Source: JAFAVZ01 sp036009105 (GTDB lineage: Bacteria > Acidobacteriota > Thermoanaerobaculia > Gp7-AA8). From it: DNA of 14,329 nt. The position numbers and the translations under genes were made by a program. The stretch is from contig DASYMJ010000099.1 of the NCBI GenBank assembly GCA_036009105.1, positions 1-14,329 of the forward strand, given 5' to 3'. Position 1 is the first letter of the stretch; each line of letters starts with the position of its first letter. Below are positions 1-6,824 of this stretch, in pieces. The notes under the pieces are model-generated. The model was not told the DNA's origin, searched no databases, and saw only the letters and a list, made by a program, of their open reading frames with translations.

Positions 1-151
1 CCGCGCGGGCCAGCTGCTGACCGACATCATCAAGGCCATGAAACTCACCCGCGACGACGTCTACATCGCGAACGTCATCAAGTGCCGGCCGCCGGAGAAC
101 CGCAATCCCGAGCCGGACGAGCTCGACGCCTGCCGCCCCTACATCCGCAGG
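1..151 (+). pseudogene. Family 4 uracil-DNA glycosylase fragment (internal piece)
   Basis: An open frame running from base 2 encodes a family 4 (4Fe-4S) uracil-DNA glycosylase segment. It begins RAGQLLTDII, continues YIANVIKCRPPENR, and ends ACRPYIRRQI at about base 150. The family removes uracil from DNA in base-excision repair. KCRPP and the later AC carry the third and fourth cysteines that bind the iron-sulfur cluster in this family. The N-terminal part lies off the left edge. On the right, homology stops at a palindromic AGATCT, after which the DNA is the reverse complement of a second glycosylase gene. The open frame runs on to 223 but encodes only reversed sequence there. The fragment cannot be functional as it stands. 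It is either the edge of a mis-joined contig or the remnant of a real inversion. Confidence 0.8.
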
Positions 152-657
152 CAGATCTGGTTTTCCTGCGGGGTCGGCGTGCGATTGCCGGGTGGGCGCC
201 AGGGAATGACATTGGCGATATAGGCGGTCGCGCGATTGAGGCCGATCGCCGCCATCATCAGGTCGAGCAGCTTGCCCGAACGGCCGACGAAGGGCAGTCC
301 CTCGAGATCCTCGTCGCGGCCGGGCGCCTCGCCGACGAACATGAGGTCCGCGTTCGGGTTGCCGGTGCCGAAGACGACCTGGGTGCGCGTGTTGGCCAGC
401 CGGCAGCGCGTGCACGGCGCCGCGATCGCGGCCAGGTCGCCGAGGTCGGTGCAGGAGAGGATGGTTTGGGTGTCGGGGGCCGAGCCGGGGGCGGGCGGCG
501 CGGGGGTGGCGGAGCGGGCGGGCCGCGACGCGGGCGGCCTGGGAGGAAGGGCGGCCTGCTGCTCGCTGCTCGCTGCCGGCTGCTCGCCGAGATCGAGATG
601 GGTAAACCCGAGGTCGCGCAGGAGGGTCAGTTCGCGCTGCAGTTCTTCATCCGTCAC
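139..657 (-). pseudogene. Family 4 uracil-DNA glycosylase, 3'-truncated
   Basis: This encodes the N-terminal ~170 residues of a family 4 uracil-DNA glycosylase, which excises uracil from deaminated DNA. Counting from a GTG at 657 (MTDEELQREL…), there is an N-terminal segment, a Pro/Ala-rich linker (about residues 28–64), the Cys pair PCTRC (82, 85), the active-site motif GEAPGRDED (109–117) and LPFVGRSGK. IANVIPWRPPGNR follows, with W153 where the third cluster cysteine normally sits, then C169. The frame breaks at the AGATCT junction and stops at a TAG a few codons later, so the C-terminal part with the HPS-type motif is missing. An in-frame TTG at 693 would add 12 residues that do not look conserved, so I prefer the GTG, although it has no clear ribosome binding site. 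The gene is divergent from the small secreted protein at 696. Confidence 0.8.
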
Positions 658-695
658 GGCGGAGTTGTACACTGCGGGAGGGAGAAAAACCAACC

Positions 696-1049
696 ATGAA
701 GAAACTGCAATTGCTGCTGCTCGCGGCCGTCTTCGTCGCGCTGCCGGTGTACGCGGCGAAGAAAAAGTCGACCATCAAGGTCACGAACCAGAGCAAGTGG
801 GAGATCCATCACCTCTTCGTCTCCTCGACCGGCCAGGACCACTGGGGTCCGGACCAGCTGGGCGAGGAGACCATCGGCACCGGCGAGTCGTTCACGCTGA
901 CGAACATCGACTGCGACGACTACGACATCAAGGTCATCGACGAAGACGGCGACGAATGCGTGATCGAGGACGTGAACCTCTGCGGCGACACCGCGGTGTG
1001 GAAGATCACGGACAAGAGCCTGCTCAAGTGCGAGCAGGAGTCGGATTAG
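696..1049 (+). CDS. Small secreted protein of unknown function
   Basis: This 117-residue protein has a clear Sec signal peptide: a KK n-region, a Leu/Ala core (residues 5–17) and a likely cleavage after VYA at about 20. The mature ~97 residues are acidic and look all-beta. They start STIKVTNQSKWEIHHLFVSS, continue through DHWGPDQLGEETIGTGESF, and end with repeated IDEDGDEC/IEDVNLC. Four cysteines (IDCDD, DECV, NLCG, LKCE) could form two disulfides. It resembles short periplasmic proteins of unknown function that share a W…IH..FVS…WG.D.LG pattern, but I cannot assign a role. GGGAGGGAG at 676–684 is the probable ribosome binding site, 11 bases before the ATG. It is the only intact plus-strand gene, convergent with coaBC and separated from it by a hairpin. 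Confidence 0.85.
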   Translation: MKKLQLLLLAAVFVALPVYAAKKKSTIKVTNQSKWEIHHLFVSSTGQDHWGPDQLGEETIGTGESFTLTNIDCDDYDIKVIDEDGDECVIEDVNLCGDTAVWKITDKSLLKCEQESD

Positions 1050-1107
1050 TTGCTGGTTGTCGGTTGTCGGTAGGACCGGCCCTACTGACAGCCGACAACT
1101 GACAACC
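1050..1107. repeat. Heptamer inverted repeat (TTGTCGG type) between convergent genes
   Basis: A left arm of TTGCTGG/TTGTCGG heptamers (1050–1073) faces an inverted copy (1082–1107, CCGACAACTGACAAC). The arms match over about 19–24 bases with roughly three transition mismatches. The loop region carries GTAGGACCGGCCCTAC (1070–1085), a compact form of the palindrome found inside lpxB. The repeat fills the whole gap between the TAG of the secreted protein and the TGA of coaBC, so it could act as a bidirectional transcript end. It has no U-tract, so it is not a classical terminator. Confidence 0.8.
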
Positions 1108-1109
1108 GG

Positions 1110-2294
1110 TCACTCCAGCCGGGCAACCACCAGATCGAGAATCCTGTCCGCGATGGTGAGCTTGGGAGCGCGGGCGATGGTCGTCTCGAAGCCGTCCTTG
1201 CCGAGGATGAGCACCTCGTTCTGGTCGGCGTCGAAGCCGATCGACCTCTGGGAGACGTCGTTGGCCACGATGAGGTCGGCCCCTTTGCGGCGCAGTTTCT
1301 CGCGGGCGTTCTCCGCCACCTGATCGGTCTCGGCGGCGAAGGCGACGATGAACGGGCGGGGCGAGGTGGCGGCCAGCTCGGCCAGGATGTCGGGGTTGCG
1401 CTTCAGCTCCAGCGTCAGGCCGTTGCCGTCCGCGCTTTTCTTGATCTTCTTCTTCGCCACCTCGGCGGGAGCAAAGTCGGCCACCGCCGCCGCCTTGATG
1501 ACGATCTGCTGGGACGGCGCGGCGGCCATCACGGCGTCGCGCATCTCGGCGGCGGTCGTCACCTGCTGCAGCTTCACGCCCGGCGGCACGGTGAGCAACG
1601 TGGGGCCGGAGACGAGCGTCACGGTTGCGCCGCGGCGGAAAGCGGCGGCGGCAAGGGCGTATCCCATCTTCCCGGACGAGCGGTTCGAGATGTAGCGCAC
1701 CGGATCGATCGCCTCGCGCGTGGGGCCGGCCGTGACCAGCACCGCCCGCCCCTCCAGATCGCGCGGCCGGAAGTGCGAGCGGACGCGCGCGATCAGCACC
1801 GGCGGATCGGGCAGCCGCCCCGCCCCCTCGTCGCCACAGGCGAGCAGGCCCGCATCGGGCTCGATCACGTCGACGCCGCGAGACTGCAGCGTCTTGAGGT
1901 TCTCGCCGACGGTGGGATGGAGCAGCATCTGGGTGTTCATGGCCGGCGCGACGACCACCGGCCCGCGATGGGCGAGCGCGTACGTGGTCAGCTGGTCGTC
2001 GGCGATGCCGTGAGCGAGCTTGGCGATGATGTTCGCCGTGGCGGGTGCGATGAGGAGCAGCTCGGCCCAGCGGGCGAGCTCGATGTGGTCGACGCCGCCA
2101 TGGCCGGTGTCACTCCACTGATCGAGGACGACGCCGTGGTTGGAAACGGCGGCCAGGGCAAGCGGCGAAACGAAATGCGCGCCGTGTTGGGTGACGATCA
2201 CCCGAACCTCGGCGCCTGCATCCTGCAGCCGCCGCACGAGCTCGGGAGTCTTGTAGGCGGCGATGCCGCCGGAAACGCCTAGCACGATGCGCAT
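1110..2294 (-). CDS. coaBC: Bifunctional phosphopantothenoylcysteine decarboxylase / phosphopantothenate–cysteine ligase
   Basis: CoaBC couples cysteine to 4'-phosphopantothenate (CoaB) and decarboxylates the product to 4'-phosphopantetheine (CoaC, FMN-dependent), two steps of coenzyme A synthesis in the cytoplasm. The length, 394 residues, is usual. The CoaC domain (about 1–180) shows GVSGGIAAYK, the catalytic His in HIELA (70), PAMN (N120) and the active-site Cys in LACGDEG (153). The CoaB domain (about 184–394) shows VTAGPTRE, ISNRSSGKMG (N204 aligns with the acyl-cytidylate Asn) and the lysine stretch KKKIKK (281–286). All key residues are present. It lies downstream of rpoZ in the order gmk–rpoZ–coaBC, which is common in bacteria. 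No Shine-Dalgarno sequence is visible before the ATG; the space upstream is a heptamer hairpin. Confidence 0.97.
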   Translation of the reverse strand: MRIVLGVSGGIAAYKTPELVRRLQDAGAEVRVIVTQHGAHFVSPLALAAVSNHGVVLDQWSDTGHGGVDHIELARWAELLLIAPATANIIAKLAHGIADDQLTTYALAHRGPVVVAPAMNTQMLLHPTVGENLKTLQSRGVDVIEPDAGLLACGDEGAGRLPDPPVLIARVRSHFRPRDLEGRAVLVTAGPTREAIDPVRYISNRSSGKMGYALAAAAFRRGATVTLVSGPTLLTVPPGVKLQQVTTAAEMRDAVMAAAPSQQIVIKAAAVADFAPAEVAKKKIKKSADGNGLTLELKRNPDILAELAATSPRPFIVAFAAETDQVAENAREKLRRKGADLIVANDVSQRSIGFDADQNEVLILGKDGFETTIARAPKLTIADRILDLVVARLE

Positions 2295-2305
2295 GATCGC
2301 GACAG

Positions 2306-2385
2306 GCGATCGGCGATCAGCGATCAGCGATCAGGAGAGACGGGCGCCAGGTTCTCCTGATCGCTGATCGCCGATCGCTGATCGC
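2306..2385. repeat. Heptamer inverted repeat (TGATCGC type) between rpoZ and coaBC
   Basis: Arms 2306–2338 and 2353–2385 are 33 bases each and complementary except at two positions, with a 14-base loop. Each arm is a tandem of TGATCGC/CGATCGC heptamers capped by TCTCC at the loop. The right arm touches the rpoZ stop codon (2386–2388). The left arm ends 11 bases before the coaBC ATG. The repeat therefore occupies essentially all of the intergenic space. Confidence 0.9.
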
Positions 2386-2604
2386 TTACTCGTTGCCGCT
2401 CTCCAGCGCCGTCGACTCTTCGACAGGCTGGGTGAGCTGCCACTTCACCTGGTTGCGGTCGATCTCTTCCATGGCCACGCGGGTCGGCTTGGCGTGACGG
2501 CTCTTGATCTTCGGGTTGGAGCCTTGAATCAGCTGCTCGGCGCGCTTGGAAACGAGCAGCACGTACCGGAACTTGCTATCCACTCCCTCGGGTAATCCTT
2601 CCAT
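2386..2604 (-). CDS. rpoZ: DNA-directed RNA polymerase omega subunit
   Basis: The omega subunit helps assemble and stabilise RNA polymerase by holding the beta' subunit. This 72-residue protein has the family core DSKFRYVLLVSKRAEQL near the start and KPTRVAMEEIDRNQVKW in the middle, followed by a short acidic tail. A longer frame extends upstream to 2715, but those residues are low-complexity read-through of gmk. The ATG at 2602–2604 is preceded by a perfect AAGGAGG, which fixes the start. The gene overlaps the 3' end of gmk by 29 bases, so the two are probably translated from one message. The heptamer hairpin follows directly after its stop. Confidence 0.95.
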   Translation of the reverse strand: MEGLPEGVDSKFRYVLLVSKRAEQLIQGSNPKIKSRHAKPTRVAMEEIDRNQVKWQLTQPVEESTALESGNE

Positions 2605-3265
2605 TGCGTTGTTCCTCCTTGAAGCGCTCGGCCATCCGGGAGATGGCTTCCAGCGCCGTTTTCGTCTGCAGTTTCTTGGCGATGATGGTGGACTTGAGGC
2701 ACTCGGCCGCGGCATCGAGGTGATCGTTGATGATCACGTAGTCGTAGAAGTCCTTCCCCTCGCTGATCTCGTCGATGGCCTTGCGCAGGCGGATGTCGAT
2801 CTCCCCTTCGCTATTGAGGCCGCGCACGCGCAGCCGCTGTTCCAGCTCCTCCAGCGACGGCGGGAAGATGAACACGCTGAGCGACCGCGCCTTCAGCTCC
2901 TCATCATCGGCGATCTGCCGCGCGCCCTGGTAATCGATGTCAAGGATCACGTCCTGGCCGGCCTCGAGACGCCATTTCACCTCGGCTTTCGAGGTTCCGT
3001 ACCGATGTGCATGAACGTGCGCCCATTCGAGAAATTCCGCCCGCTCAACCATTTGGCTGAAGGTCTCTTCCGATACGTAGTGGTAGTTGACGCCGTCCAC
3101 CTCGCCCGCCCGCGGCGCCCGCGTGGTGTGGGAAACGGAGAAGTACAGCTTGATCCCGATCGCCTCCAGCTGCATGCGCACCCGGTCGATGAGCGTGGTC
3201 TTTCCCGCCCCGGAGGGACCGGACACGATGAACAGCGTCCCGTCCGGGTGGAAATTACTCGACAT
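2576..3265 (-). CDS. gmk: Guanylate kinase
   Basis: Guanylate kinase phosphorylates GMP to GDP with ATP in purine nucleotide synthesis and salvage. The protein has 229 residues, slightly longer than the roughly 200–210 usual for bacteria because of a basic C-terminal extension. The P-loop GPSGAGKTT is at 16–24. The GMP-binding region with SHTTRAPRAGEVDGVNY follows at about 45–61, then ILDIDYQGARQI and the lid segment RLRVRG. The ATG at 3263–3265 is preceded by AGGT at suitable spacing. It overlaps the yicC end by 11 bases and rpoZ by 29. The order yicC–gmk–rpoZ–coaBC is a common bacterial arrangement and supports cotranscription. Confidence 0.97.
   Translation of the reverse strand: MSSNFHPDGTLFIVSGPSGAGKTTLIDRVRMQLEAIGIKLYFSVSHTTRAPRAGEVDGVNYHYVSEETFSQMVERAEFLEWAHVHAHRYGTSKAEVKWRLEAGQDVILDIDYQGARQIADDEELKARSLSVFIFPPSLEELEQRLRVRGLNSEGEIDIRLRKAIDEISEGKDFYDYVIINDHLDAAAECLKSTIIAKKLQTKTALEAISRMAERFKEEQRNGRITRGSG
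2614..2620 (-). promoter_or_regulatory. Ribosome binding site of rpoZ
   Basis: AAGGAGG on the minus strand lies nine bases before the rpoZ ATG and inside the end of gmk. It decides the rpoZ start against the longer upstream frame. Confidence 0.85.
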
Positions 3266-4142
3266 TCTGGACCTGCTCGCGGATGCGCTCGACCTCGGTC
3301 TTCAATTCTACAACCAGGGTCCGGATGGCCGCCGCGCGCGACTTCGAACCCATGGTGTTGATCTCCCGCACCATCTCCTGGGTGATGAAGTCGAGCTTCT
3401 TGCCCGCCGCCTCCCGGCCGTCGATCACTTTCTGCATCTGATCGAGATGATGACTGAGCCGGGTCAGCTCCTCGGCAATGTCGCCTTTCTCGACCATGAC
3501 CACGACTTCCTGGGCGATGCGGTCTTCCGATACATCCGTGCCGGCCTGGGCCGCGATCTCCTGCACCCGCTGCCGATACGAGGCCAGCAGCTCGGCGCGC
3601 ACATCCTCGCGGTGCCCGGCCAGCGAGGCCTGCAGCTCGCCGATGCGGGCCAGCCGCGAGGTGATGTCGACGCGCAACGCCTCCCCTTCCCGGGATCGCG
3701 CGGTCTGCATCTGCCCGAACGCCTCGCGCACGATCGCCGCGAGCGCCTCGCGCTCCTCATCCGTCACTTCGCTCTCCAGCGGCTCGACCTGCAGCAGGTC
3801 GGGAACGCGCATCAGATCGCCCCCCGTGAACGACTGCCCCAGCCCCAGCTCCTCGGCGATCGATTTGAGCTGCGGGATGACCGTGTTCGCGATCTGGGTG
3901 TTGATGCGGACGCTGTACTCCGGCTGCTGCGTGCGCTGCACGCGGATGGACAGATCGACCTTGCCGCGGGCGAAGAGCTCGGAGGCGATGGCACGCAGCG
4001 GCGGCTCCAGCTCCCACAGATACTCGGGCAGGCGGACGGACACTTCGAGAAAACGGTGGTTCACGCTCTTGGCCGTCGCGGCGACAAAGTAGCGGGCCGA
4101 AAGCGCCCCGGCCGCGCGGCCGAAGCCGGTCATGCTGTTCAT
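3255..4142 (-). CDS. yicC: YicC family endoribonuclease-like protein
   Basis: The 295-residue product starts MNSMTGFGRA, the signature N-terminus of the YicC/YloC family. It contains the family segments SVNHRFLEVSVRLPEYLWELE and GKVDLSIRV, and ends with the DUF1732 region (SHHLDQM, GKKLDFITQEMVREINTMGSKS). Some family members have been described as endoribonucleases linked to small-RNA decay; its exact role here is inferred. A longer frame reaches 4214, but the extra 24 residues are translated repeat (FIVHLSSFIF), so I place the start at 4140–4142. No Shine-Dalgarno sequence is visible, because the heptamer hairpin begins at the next base. It is followed by gmk with an 11-base overlap. Confidence 0.93.
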   Translation of the reverse strand: MNSMTGFGRAAGALSARYFVAATAKSVNHRFLEVSVRLPEYLWELEPPLRAIASELFARGKVDLSIRVQRTQQPEYSVRINTQIANTVIPQLKSIAEELGLGQSFTGGDLMRVPDLLQVEPLESEVTDEEREALAAIVREAFGQMQTARSREGEALRVDITSRLARIGELQASLAGHREDVRAELLASYRQRVQEIAAQAGTDVSEDRIAQEVVVMVEKGDIAEELTRLSHHLDQMQKVIDGREAAGKKLDFITQEMVREINTMGSKSRAAAIRTLVVELKTEVERIREQVQNVE

Positions 4143-4235
4143 AAGAAAGATGAACGATGAAAGATGAACGATGAACTGGATGACGTCCCGGGTGGCGGGC
4201 CGTTCATCGTTCATCCTTCATCGTTCATCGTTCTT
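4143..4235. repeat. Heptamer inverted repeat (TTCATCG type) between DUF374 and yicC
   Basis: Arms 4143–4176 and 4202–4235 (34 bases, two mismatches) are tandems of ATGAACG/TTCATCG separated by a 25-base GC-rich loop. The left arm starts at the base next to the yicC ATG. The right arm contains the stop codon of the frame-shifted DUF374 C-terminus (4225–4227). The architecture matches the other heptamer hairpins although the word is different. Confidence 0.9.
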
Positions 4236-4850
4236 TCCCCCTCCAGTGTTCTTCGAAATTCACTTCCGCATCCACCTCGAGCGCGTTCAACGCGCTCTGG
4301 ACCCGTTGCCGCTCCTGTTCGATGTCGGCGTCGCGCGCCACGCGGAGCGGCTCACCATACAGGAAGAGCGCGCGCGTGAACGGCAGGGGCGCGACCATCC
4401 GGTCCCAGGAGCGGAGCAACTTTTTTTTTTAGCGGCAAAGACGACGGGGATGATGGGCAGCCCGGTCGCCTGCGCCGCGTAGACCACCCCTTCCTGCGCC
4501 ACCCGGTTCGGGCCGCGCGGACCATCCGGGGTGAAGACGATGTTCGCCCCTTCCTTCGCCGCCCGGAGCAACTCCCGCAAGGCCTGGGAGCCGCCGCGCG
4601 AGGACGAGCCGCGCGCCGAGCGGACGCCGTACCAGTCGAATACGCGCGCCATGTACTCGCCGTCCTTCGAGCGGGAGATCATCACGTAGATCGGCTTGCG
4701 GTAGCGCGAGTGCAACATCAGCAGCAGGTGCGCGTGCCAGAAGGCGAGGATGTACTGCGGCTGCGACTCGATGTTCTCCACCCGCACGTGGCGGATGCGG
4801 ATCGTCGCGCGCAGCAATCTGATGATGAGCGAGCCGAGGAAGCCGGTCAT
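4225..4850 (-). CDS. DUF374 lysophospholipid acyltransferase-like protein, frame broken at an A10 run
   Basis: The first frame (from ATG 4848–4850, MTGFLGSLIIRLL) carries the DUF374 pattern, a variant of the acyltransferase family that acts on lipid A or phospholipids at the inner membrane. Motifs are an N-terminal hydrophobic segment, AFWHAH (36–41), SRSKDGEYM (59–67), RGGSQALREL (85–94) and FTPDGPRGP (106–114). At about residue 141 the sequence meets ten adenines (4421–4430). Reading on in the same frame gives an unrelated tail. The expected continuation, LLRSWDRM…LFLYGEPLRV, lies in another frame and ends at 4225. An A-run of 8 or 11 would restore about 207–208 residues. It lies in the lipid A neighbourhood lpxB–msbA. 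The cause could be transcriptional slippage, phase variation, a real mutation or a sequencing error. Confidence 0.85.
4421..4430 (-). repeat. A10 homopolymer at the DUF374 frame break
   Basis: Ten consecutive T on the plus strand (A10 in the sense of the gene) lie in an otherwise GC-rich coding region, at the exact point where DUF374 homology changes frame. The sense strand reads GCT, then A10, then GTTGCTCC. Confidence 0.9.
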
Positions 4851-4855
4851 GGGTG

Positions 4856-4937
4856 AGTTACTGGTTGCTGGTTGCTGGTTGCTGGTAGGTCATCGCCGGC
4901 GTCTCTACCAGCAACGAGTAACCAGCAACTAGTAACT
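4856..4937. repeat. Heptamer inverted repeat (TTGCTGG type) between msbA and DUF374
   Basis: The left arm 4856–4887 is a tandem of TTGCTGG. The right arm 4906–4937 is its inverted copy (CCAGCAA), 32 bases with three mismatches and an 18-base loop. The right arm includes the msbA stop codon (4929–4931), and the last msbA codons fall inside it. The left arm ends five bases before the DUF374 ATG, which has no visible Shine-Dalgarno sequence. Confidence 0.9.
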
Positions 4938-6824
4938 GCTCGCCACATCCTCCTCCGCGAACTGCATGTCGTACAACTTCCGGTAGATCCCGCGCCGGGC
5001 GAGCAGCTCCTCGTGGCGGCCCACCTCGGCGATCCGCCCGCGATCGAGCACCACGATCTTGTTGGCGCCGCGCACGGTGGAGAGGCGGTGGGCGATGACC
5101 AGCGTGGTGCGCCCTTTCATCAGGCCGTCCAGCGCCTGCTGCACGAGGCGCTCGGACTCGGTGTCGAGCGCGGAGGTCGCCTCGTCCAGGATGAGGATGG
5201 GCGGGTCCTTGAAGAGCGCGCGGGCGATGGCGATGCGCTGCCGCTGGCCGCCGGAGAGCAGCACGCCCGACTCGCCGATCGAGGTGTCGTAGCCCTGCGG
5301 CAATTGGGAGATGAAGTCGTGCGCGTTGGCCGCCCTGGCGGCATCGATCACCCGCTGCTCGTCGACGTCGGCCCGGCCGTAGGCGATGTTGTTGCGCACC
5401 GTGTCGTTGAAGAGCACCACTTCCTGCGTGACGAGGCCCATCAGGCCGCGCAGCGACTGGAGGGTCATGGTGCGGATGTCGCGCCCGTCGATGGTGATCC
5501 GTCCTTCGTCCACGTCGTAGAAGCGGGGCACGAGGTTGACCAGCGTCGACTTGCCGGCGCCGCTGCCGCCGACCAGGGCCACGACCTCGCCCGGCTCCAC
5601 GTCCAGCTCGATGTCGCGCAGCACCGGCTCGTCGCGGTACGCGAACGTCACGCCCTCGAAGCGGATGCCGCTGCCCACCGCGGCGAGCGCCTTCGCATCC
5701 GGCGCTTCCTTCACCTCGTTGTCGATGTCCAGCATGCGGAAGACGCGCTCGGCGGCGGAGAGCGCGGTGTTGACGGAGAGGTTGACCTTGTTCAGCTTCT
5801 TGATCGGCGCGTACATCATGGCCAGCGCGCCGAGGAAGGACATCAGCTGGCCGAGGGTGAGGGTGTGGGAGGCGATGCGGCGCTGGGCGTAGTAGAAGAG
5901 GGCGACGACGCAGAGGCCGGAGAGGAGCTCCATCACCGGCGAGGTGAGGGCCTGGATGCGCTGCGCCTTGAGGTTGGCGGCGAGATGGCGGCGCGTCGCT
6001 TCGCGGAAGCGGCCGATCTCGAAGCGCTCCATGGTGAAGGCCTTCACGATGCGCACTCCGCGGATGGTCTCTTCCAGCAGCGTGGCGATGTCCGCCATCC
6101 TTTCCTGGGAGCGATGGGTCGTGCCGCGCAGCCGGCGGCCGAACTGGATCACCGGCAGGATGATGATCGGCGCCACGACCATGCTGATCACGGCCAGCTC
6201 GGTGTTGGAAATGAAGACGTAGAGGATCAGGCCGAACAGGGTGATCGACTCCTGGAAGAGATCGCCCATCCGCGTGGAGACCGCGGCCTGGATGGCGTCG
6301 GCATCGGAGACCACGCGGCTGACCATCTCGCCGGTGGAGCGCTCGGTGAAGAAGCGGTGGCTCTGATGGATGATCCGTTCGTACAGCTCGTTGCGGAGAT
6401 CGCGCACGGTGGAAAGGCCGACCTTCTGGAACGCGTACTCGGAGAAGAACGAGGTGAGGGCGCGGAGGATGAAGACGAGCAGCAGCGCGCCCAGGACCTT
6501 GCGCGCCTTGTCGGCCGGCTTGCCGTTCCACCAGCGGTCGACGCGCTTCACCGCGCGGTCGGCGGAGTTGATCAGCCAGCCGCGCTGCCCTTCCGGCCGG
6601 TCGCGGTTGAGGACCGAGTCGAACAGGCGCGTCTTCATGCCGGCGTCCGCGTTCGGCCTGGCCACCACGGCGGGCTGGGCGGTGAGGACGACGTCGAACA
6701 GGGGACGGATAAGGGCCATGAGCACGGTCTGCGTCGCGGCGAAGACGAGCATCGAGCCGAAGGCGAGGATGGCCCAGCCCTTGTAGTTGCGCAGGTAGCG
6801 GTACAGCCGGCGCAGGATGCTCAT
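4929..6824 (-). CDS. msbA: ABC transporter, lipid A export MsbA-type (membrane domain fused to ATPase)
   Basis: MsbA-type half transporters dimerise in the inner membrane and flip lipid A precursors using ATP. The 631-residue protein has an N-terminal six-helix membrane domain (about 1–345) and a C-terminal ATPase. The ATPase shows Walker A GGSGAGKST (419–427), Q-loop VTQEVV, signature LSGGQ (523–527), Walker B ILILDE (543–548) and the switch His in IAHRLS (579). The ATG at 6822–6824 overlaps the lpxB TGA (ATGA), which implies translational coupling and supports a lipid A role; a longer upstream frame is lpxB read out of frame. The stretch between helices 1 and 2 (about 45–108) is unusually long and hydrophilic, with TRLFDSVLNRD and WWNGKPADK. 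Assignment to MsbA rather than another exporter rests on fold and neighbour. Confidence 0.9.
   Translation of the reverse strand: MSILRRLYRYLRNYKGWAILAFGSMLVFAATQTVLMALIRPLFDVVLTAQPAVVARPNADAGMKTRLFDSVLNRDRPEGQRGWLINSADRAVKRVDRWWNGKPADKARKVLGALLLVFILRALTSFFSEYAFQKVGLSTVRDLRNELYERIIHQSHRFFTERSTGEMVSRVVSDADAIQAAVSTRMGDLFQESITLFGLILYVFISNTELAVISMVVAPIIILPVIQFGRRLRGTTHRSQERMADIATLLEETIRGVRIVKAFTMERFEIGRFREATRRHLAANLKAQRIQALTSPVMELLSGLCVVALFYYAQRRIASHTLTLGQLMSFLGALAMMYAPIKKLNKVNLSVNTALSAAERVFRMLDIDNEVKEAPDAKALAAVGSGIRFEGVTFAYRDEPVLRDIELDVEPGEVVALVGGSGAGKSTLVNLVPRFYDVDEGRITIDGRDIRTMTLQSLRGLMGLVTQEVVLFNDTVRNNIAYGRADVDEQRVIDAARAANAHDFISQLPQGYDTSIGESGVLLSGGQRQRIAIARALFKDPPILILDEATSALDTESERLVQQALDGLMKGRTTLVIAHRLSTVRGANKIVVLDRGRIAEVGRHEELLARRGIYRKLYDMQFAEEDVASSY

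Noticed and set aside
668..673. TACACT as a −10 box for the secreted protein gene
   Set aside because: A start about seven bases downstream would fall inside the ribosome binding site at 676–684, so the match is probably chance.
658..693. TTG start of the minus-strand uracil-DNA glycosylase at 693
   Set aside because: The extra 12 residues (MVFLPPAVYNSA) look unlike the family start and would leave only two bases to the divergent gene; the GTG at 657 fits better.
2605..2715. N-terminal extension of rpoZ
   Set aside because: These codons are gmk in another frame, and a perfect AAGGAGG precedes the internal ATG at 2604.
4143..4214. N-terminal extension of yicC (24 residues)
   Set aside because: The extra residues are translated heptamer repeat; MTGFGRA is the normal family start.
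4421..4430. T10 as a terminator U-tract on the plus strand
   Set aside because: No plus-strand gene leads into it and no GC-rich stem precedes it; it lies inside a minus-strand coding region.
4750..4932. Short plus-strand frames containing LLVAGCWLLV
   Set aside because: These are translations of the TTGCTGG repeat and recur wherever the repeat occurs; they are not evidence for a peptide gene.
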